Of a stretch of DNA of 34,847 nucleotides, positions 31,808-34,847 are shown piece after piece. The position numbers were made by a program, and so were the translations under genes. How positions within the stretch are numbered: the first letter of the stretch is position 1; each line of letters starts with the position of its first letter. Below the pieces are notes generated by a model that was not told the origin of the DNA, did not search any database, and worked only from the letters and a program-made list of their open reading frames with translations. The DNA is from Rhodopirellula sp. SM50 (GTDB taxonomy: Bacteria; Planctomycetota; Planctomycetia; Pirellulales; Pirellulaceae). The stretch lies in NCBI RefSeq assembly GCF_002289565.1, contig NZ_NTFY01000049.1, positions 1-34,847 of the forward strand. Reading direction: 5' to 3'.

Positions 31808-33814
31808 ATGCCCCGAAAGCGTCGACAACCCCAAATGCCTGACCCGAGCGAATCCTCACCGCAAGCGGTAGCGGCTGTCGTTCCATCGACTGCCGGAAAT
31901 GACGCGGTGGTGCTCGAGGAATCCCCTCTGACGTCGGCCCAGTGGACGACCCTGCGCAAGCGGATCCTCGCCGACCAGGAGAAGCAACCGATCGACGTGG
32001 TCTTGGGCGACCCGGTGCGGCGTGGAACGATTTATCGTTGGGGGGCGGCGACCGCGTTGCAAACGCCCTGCGACATCCAAACGCAATGGTTGACCCGGAC
32101 GGCGGCCGCTGCGAGTACCGGTGGCAAGCGATTTCGCACGATCGAGCCGGACATGATGGTGCGACGTTTTCAAGAGTCATTGATCCGCAGTCCGGACCAG
32201 TTGAGCGAGGTCTGGAACGTCTTGGTTTGGTCGGCGGCGATGCCGGGATTGTTGCAGCACCTTGAGGAAGCGGACTGGTGGAGCCTGTTGGGGACGATTC
32301 AAGATTATCGTGACGGCCTGCTTCAATGTGATCCGACGGATCCGGCCGTTTTGATCGGTGTTGCCGAAATCGGGCTGACACTTTCGCATCGTCTCGCCGC
32401 GCTGCCCTCGTGCCGTCGGTTGGCCGGCAGCAGCATCGAGGCGCTCAAGAAGTGGTGTGAGCAAGATGATCTTTCCGTTTCGGCCGTGCTCGCCCAGCCA
32501 CACCAGTGCCGACTCGCGTTGGCTTCCTTGTTGCGTTTGCGTCGTCTGCTGCGGTTCGTCCAACCGCCCAAGCCGGCGAAAAAGACGAAGCAAAAGAACG
32601 GCAAGTCAAAGTCCAACGTGTCGGTCGTCTGCTCGGCCTTTGAGAAAGCGATCGACGAAATCGCAATCGAATTGACCACGTGGGTTGCGGCGTTGACCGG
32701 CCGCGGTGGCGTCCAGGCGTTCTCAAGTTTGAGCGAGCGAGACGTTCAGGATGACTTGGGAAAACACGGGCTTTTGAGCTCCGCCGCTGAACTGGATCCG
32801 GAAACGTTGCAGCCCGCCATCAAGGCTGCGTTGGGGACAGGGCAGACAAAGGGACGACTGGCGTGGCAGGTCAGTTTGCCGGAAGCGATGTTGCACGACG
32901 AAGAGGCCAAGGTCGTCTGCCTGCTTCCCGAATGGGACGTGCGTCGCGGGCGAACGGTGGTCGAGTACGCCGATCGCCAGTCGCGGCTGGAATGGACCGC
33001 TGGCAAATCGACGTTGATCAGTGGTCGTTGTGAAACGACCATCGCGATCGACGGTCAGCCGCTTGAACCCCTGGGCGACTGGGTGTCGACCTGCGAGTAC
33101 ACCGATGACGATGTCCACTATCTGGAAATGGAGCAACTGCACGAGGCGGGTTACGTCTTGCAGCGGCAGTTCATGGTCCTGCGCGAAGATCGCTGTTGTT
33201 TCTTTGCCGACGCGATCGTTCGGGGACAGTTTCATGAAGCATTGCATCGGGCCGCCGACACGCGACACGACCGTGACCAGGGGATGAACCGCGACGCGAC
33301 CTCGGGCTCTCTGCCGTTGATTGACTATCAGATCCGTTTCCCGCTGGCCGCTGGGATCGGTGTGGAGTCCGAAGCGGAGACGACGGAGTTGTTTCTTGGC
33401 GACCATCGTCGACGCGCGTTGGTGTTGCCATTGTCGGCAGCGGAATGGAAAAATTCGCCTTCACCGACGCGGCTGCGGGCGACCGAAGATCGACACCTGT
33501 TGCTCGCGTCACAGGGACGCGGTCAGTTGTTCGTGCCCCTGTGGGTGGACGTTTCGCGGGACCGCTTTTCGATGAAACGAACGTGGCGACAGCTGACCGT
33601 TGCCGAGCAATTGGATCTGATCCCGCAGCGGACCGCCGCGGCGTATCGGATCCAGATGGGAAAGGCCCAGTGGATACTGTACCGTTCGATGGCGCCGTCG
33701 GGGCCACGAACGTTCATGGGCAAACAAATGATCGCGGATTTTTATTGTGCCCGATTCGATGCCAAGGAAGAGTCCTACGAAGACTTGATCACGGTGGAAG
33801 ACAATCCCAGTTGA
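31808..33814 (+). CDS. Unrecognised 668-aa protein
   Basis: A large soluble-looking protein with no signal peptide or membrane segment. The first half (about 50-290) is Ala/Leu-rich and helical, with a Lys-rich insertion (about 255-275, KPAKKTKQKNGKSK). The second half (about 330-660) is strand-rich, with motifs such as RCETTIAIDGQPLEPLGDWV, LEMEQLHEAGYVLQRQFMVL and RQFMVLREDRCCFFADAIVR. The latter is faintly reminiscent of beta-sandwich lyase-type domains, but I do not claim that. It is divergent from the YdjY-like gene (166-base gap) and its stop is 4 bases before the YggS-family gene, so the two are co-transcribed. Met 10 (31835) could also be the start. Confidence 0.8.
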   Translation: MPRKRRQPQMPDPSESSPQAVAAVVPSTAGNDAVVLEESPLTSAQWTTLRKRILADQEKQPIDVVLGDPVRRGTIYRWGAATALQTPCDIQTQWLTRTAAAASTGGKRFRTIEPDMMVRRFQESLIRSPDQLSEVWNVLVWSAAMPGLLQHLEEADWWSLLGTIQDYRDGLLQCDPTDPAVLIGVAEIGLTLSHRLAALPSCRRLAGSSIEALKKWCEQDDLSVSAVLAQPHQCRLALASLLRLRRLLRFVQPPKPAKKTKQKNGKSKSNVSVVCSAFEKAIDEIAIELTTWVAALTGRGGVQAFSSLSERDVQDDLGKHGLLSSAAELDPETLQPAIKAALGTGQTKGRLAWQVSLPEAMLHDEEAKVVCLLPEWDVRRGRTVVEYADRQSRLEWTAGKSTLISGRCETTIAIDGQPLEPLGDWVSTCEYTDDDVHYLEMEQLHEAGYVLQRQFMVLREDRCCFFADAIVRGQFHEALHRAADTRHDRDQGMNRDATSGSLPLIDYQIRFPLAAGIGVESEAETTELFLGDHRRRALVLPLSAAEWKNSPSPTRLRATEDRHLLLASQGRGQLFVPLWVDVSRDRFSMKRTWRQLTVAEQLDLIPQRTAAAYRIQMGKAQWILYRSMAPSGPRTFMGKQMIADFYCARFDAKEESYEDLITVEDNPS

Positions 33815-33818
33815 CGCA

Positions 33819-34553
33819 ATGAACGCGATGCCGCAGCCCCATGAGACCGCCCAACGGATCCGACGCAATTGGATGGCCGTCAACGACGAGGTTCATCAAG
33901 CCGCCGCGGCGGCCGGCCGGGATCCCGGTTCGGTCCGCGTGATCGGCGTTTCGAAGTATGTCGACGCGGCGACGACGGAAATGCTCTTTGACGCCGGCTG
34001 CAGCGACCTGGGCGAGAGCCGTCCGCAAGTGTTGTGGCAGAAAGCCGAAGCGATCGCCCCGGCTGTTTCAGCCGATCCCCCTCGCTGCTTGCGCTGGCAC
34101 ATGATCGGTCATGTCCAAACCAACAAACTCCGACGGATGCTCCGCTTTGATCCACTGATCCATTCGGTCGACAGCGAGCGGTTGTTGCGCGCGATCGATC
34201 AGGAAGCGAGTCGTCAGCAACGCGTCGCCGAGGTCTTGTTGGAAGTCAACATCAGCGGCGATGAGAGCAAGACCGGTCTTTCGCCCGAGGCGGTCGGCCG
34301 GTTGTTGGAGATTCCCGGACTCACCGCGGTGCGGGTCGTGGGATTGATGGCGATGGCGGGCTGGGGAACGGAATCGGTAGAGGCGGCGGGCCAGTTTCGC
34401 AGCGTCGCCGAGTTGCGTGACCGGCTGGTCGAATCCGGCGATTACGAGTTGCCGGAGTTGTCGATGGGGATGAGCGGGGACTTTCGCGAAGCCATCGCCG
34501 CGGGCGCGACGATGGTCCGCATCGGGTCGGCGCTATTCGAAGGCGTGATCTAA
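33819..34553 (+). CDS. yggS: YggS-family pyridoxal-phosphate-binding protein
   Basis: A 244-aa PLP homeostasis protein (YggS/PLPBP family), an alanine-racemase-like TIM barrel that binds pyridoxal 5'-phosphate without known enzymatic activity and maintains vitamin B6 balance. The PLP lysine is Lys46 in VIGVSKYV (41-48), and LGESRPQ, WHMIGHVQTNKLR, VNISGDESKTG, GLMAMA, LSMGMSGDFREAI and VRIGSALFEG follow in family order. The usual LGENYVQE segment is varied here to LGESRPQVLWQK. Length is normal. The ATG is 4 bases after the stop of the 668-aa gene. Three copies of the 22-bp repeat begin 2 bases after its stop codon. Confidence 0.94.
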   Translation: MNAMPQPHETAQRIRRNWMAVNDEVHQAAAAAGRDPGSVRVIGVSKYVDAATTEMLFDAGCSDLGESRPQVLWQKAEAIAPAVSADPPRCLRWHMIGHVQTNKLRRMLRFDPLIHSVDSERLLRAIDQEASRQQRVAEVLLEVNISGDESKTGLSPEAVGRLLEIPGLTAVRVVGLMAMAGWGTESVEAAGQFRSVAELRDRLVESGDYELPELSMGMSGDFREAIAAGATMVRIGSALFEGVI

Positions 34554-34555
34554 AC

Positions 34556-34631
34556 GTGGCGTAAGCTTCCAGCTTGCGACGAGTGGCGTAAGCTTCCAGC
34601 TTGCGACGAGTGGCGTAAGCTTCCAGCTTGC
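34556..34631. repeat. Three tandem copies of the 22-bp GTAAGCTTCCAGCTTGC-type repeat
   Basis: Identical 22-base units at 34556-34577, 34583-34604 and 34610-34631, separated by GACGA (period 27). Each contains an internal dyad AAGCT-TCC-AGCTT. An inverted pair of the same unit is at 7042-7107. They start right after the yggS stop codon, so they will be in its 3' untranslated region. Confidence 0.88.
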
Positions 34632-34847
34632 GATTGCCGAGCTCGCGAGGCATGCCCGGTCACCGTTTCTGATTGAGGGTGAGACCGGCTGGCTGGCGGT
34701 CTGCTGATTCAATGGTGAGCCGCTGGCCGTCAGGCCTCGGGCGGGCGCCAGGATGCCCGGCCGCTCGTATAACGAAAATACAGTTCCATTAGAATGGACT
34801 GTGGTTGTTCGTGAGGAGCGATTTACGGCCGCTGTGACTTTGACCAC
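34632..34847. other. Terminal gap, no confident gene
   Basis: About 216 bases at the window edge. A GC-rich segment around 34700-34745 (GAGCCGCTGGCCGTCAGGCC) resembles repeats I associate with planctomycete intergenic regions, but this is memory only. A bulged dyad CAGTTCCATT / AATGGACTG lies at 34781-34801. A frame open to the edge begins around 34804 and could be the start of a plus-strand gene; there is not enough sequence to judge. Confidence 0.4.

Noticed and set aside
31808..33814. Heparinase II/III-like assignment for the 668-aa protein
   Set aside because: Only a faint beta-rich resemblance in the second half; no catalytic motif could be pointed to.
34556..34631. CRISPR array
   Set aside because: Three 22-bp copies have identical 5-bp spacers, far too short for CRISPR spacers, and no cas genes are present.
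34804..34847. Start of a plus-strand gene at the window edge
   Set aside because: Only about 44 bases are visible, with a ribosome-binding-like GAGGAG too far from the next start codon; not enough to call.

Overview
The window looks like a chromosomal segment of a planctomycete, most likely Pirellulaceae (Rhodopirellula-like). The evidence is GC-rich coding sequence (judged by eye), the adjacent TIGR03545/TIGR03546-type pair, many secreted or lipoprotein hypotheticals (NIPSNAP, Dabb, YdjY-like, Gly/Met-rich), TadE/von Willebrand factor A (vWA) genes, HD-GYP signalling proteins and dispersed hairpin repeats in intergenic gaps. I see no rRNA, tRNA, CRISPR array, prophage or intact insertion sequence. 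Genes are on both strands and mostly intact.

Layout. 1-5.5 kb, minus strand: a FixJ-like response regulator, a 70-aa protein resembling a histidine-kinase phosphoacceptor helix, the overlapping TIGR03545/TIGR03546-like envelope pair, and a secreted Gly/Met-rich protein with a good intrinsic terminator. 5.8-9.4 kb, plus strand: phosphofructokinase, fatty-acid desaturase and a FabZ-like dehydratase. 9.6-10.4 kb, minus: a NIPSNAP protein. 10.5-13.8 kb, plus: a TerC-family membrane protein, a two-domain Dabb lipoprotein and mannose-1-phosphate guanylyltransferase. 13.9-20.2 kb, plus: two TadE-like pseudopilins, a TadG-like vWA protein, a small membrane protein, an exported helical-repeat protein ending in a degenerate receiver domain, and a sigma-54 activator. 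20.4-23.6 kb: a possible 65-aa gene, a 162-bp MITE-like element, pyroglutamyl-peptidase, a lipoprotein and an outer-membrane barrel protein. 23.9-25.5 kb, plus: an HTH-EIIA fusion and a protein with receiver-like folds. 25.8-30.3 kb, minus: a four-gene signalling operon (histidine kinase, REC-HD-GYP, REC, GAF-like/HD-GYP). 30.5-34.6 kb: a YdjY-like lipoprotein diverging from an unrecognised 668-aa protein coupled to a YggS-family PLP protein.

The main themes are signal transduction and cell-envelope biology. The 25.8-30.3 kb operon holds everything needed to pass a phosphorelay signal to c-di-GMP hydrolysis, but one of its two HD-GYP domains has an altered HD motif. The Tad-like cluster has pseudopilin and adhesion-type parts but no secretion ATPase or inner-membrane platform gene in view.

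Intergenic gaps, especially those between convergent genes, carry imperfect hairpin repeats that recur within the window (9.4 and 25.6 kb; 7.05 and 34.6 kb; 0.1 and 25.8 kb). These look like REP/MITE-type dispersed elements that may also act as transcript ends. Several perfect tandem duplications (12-15 bp, 27 bp, 98 bp) suggest active replication slippage.
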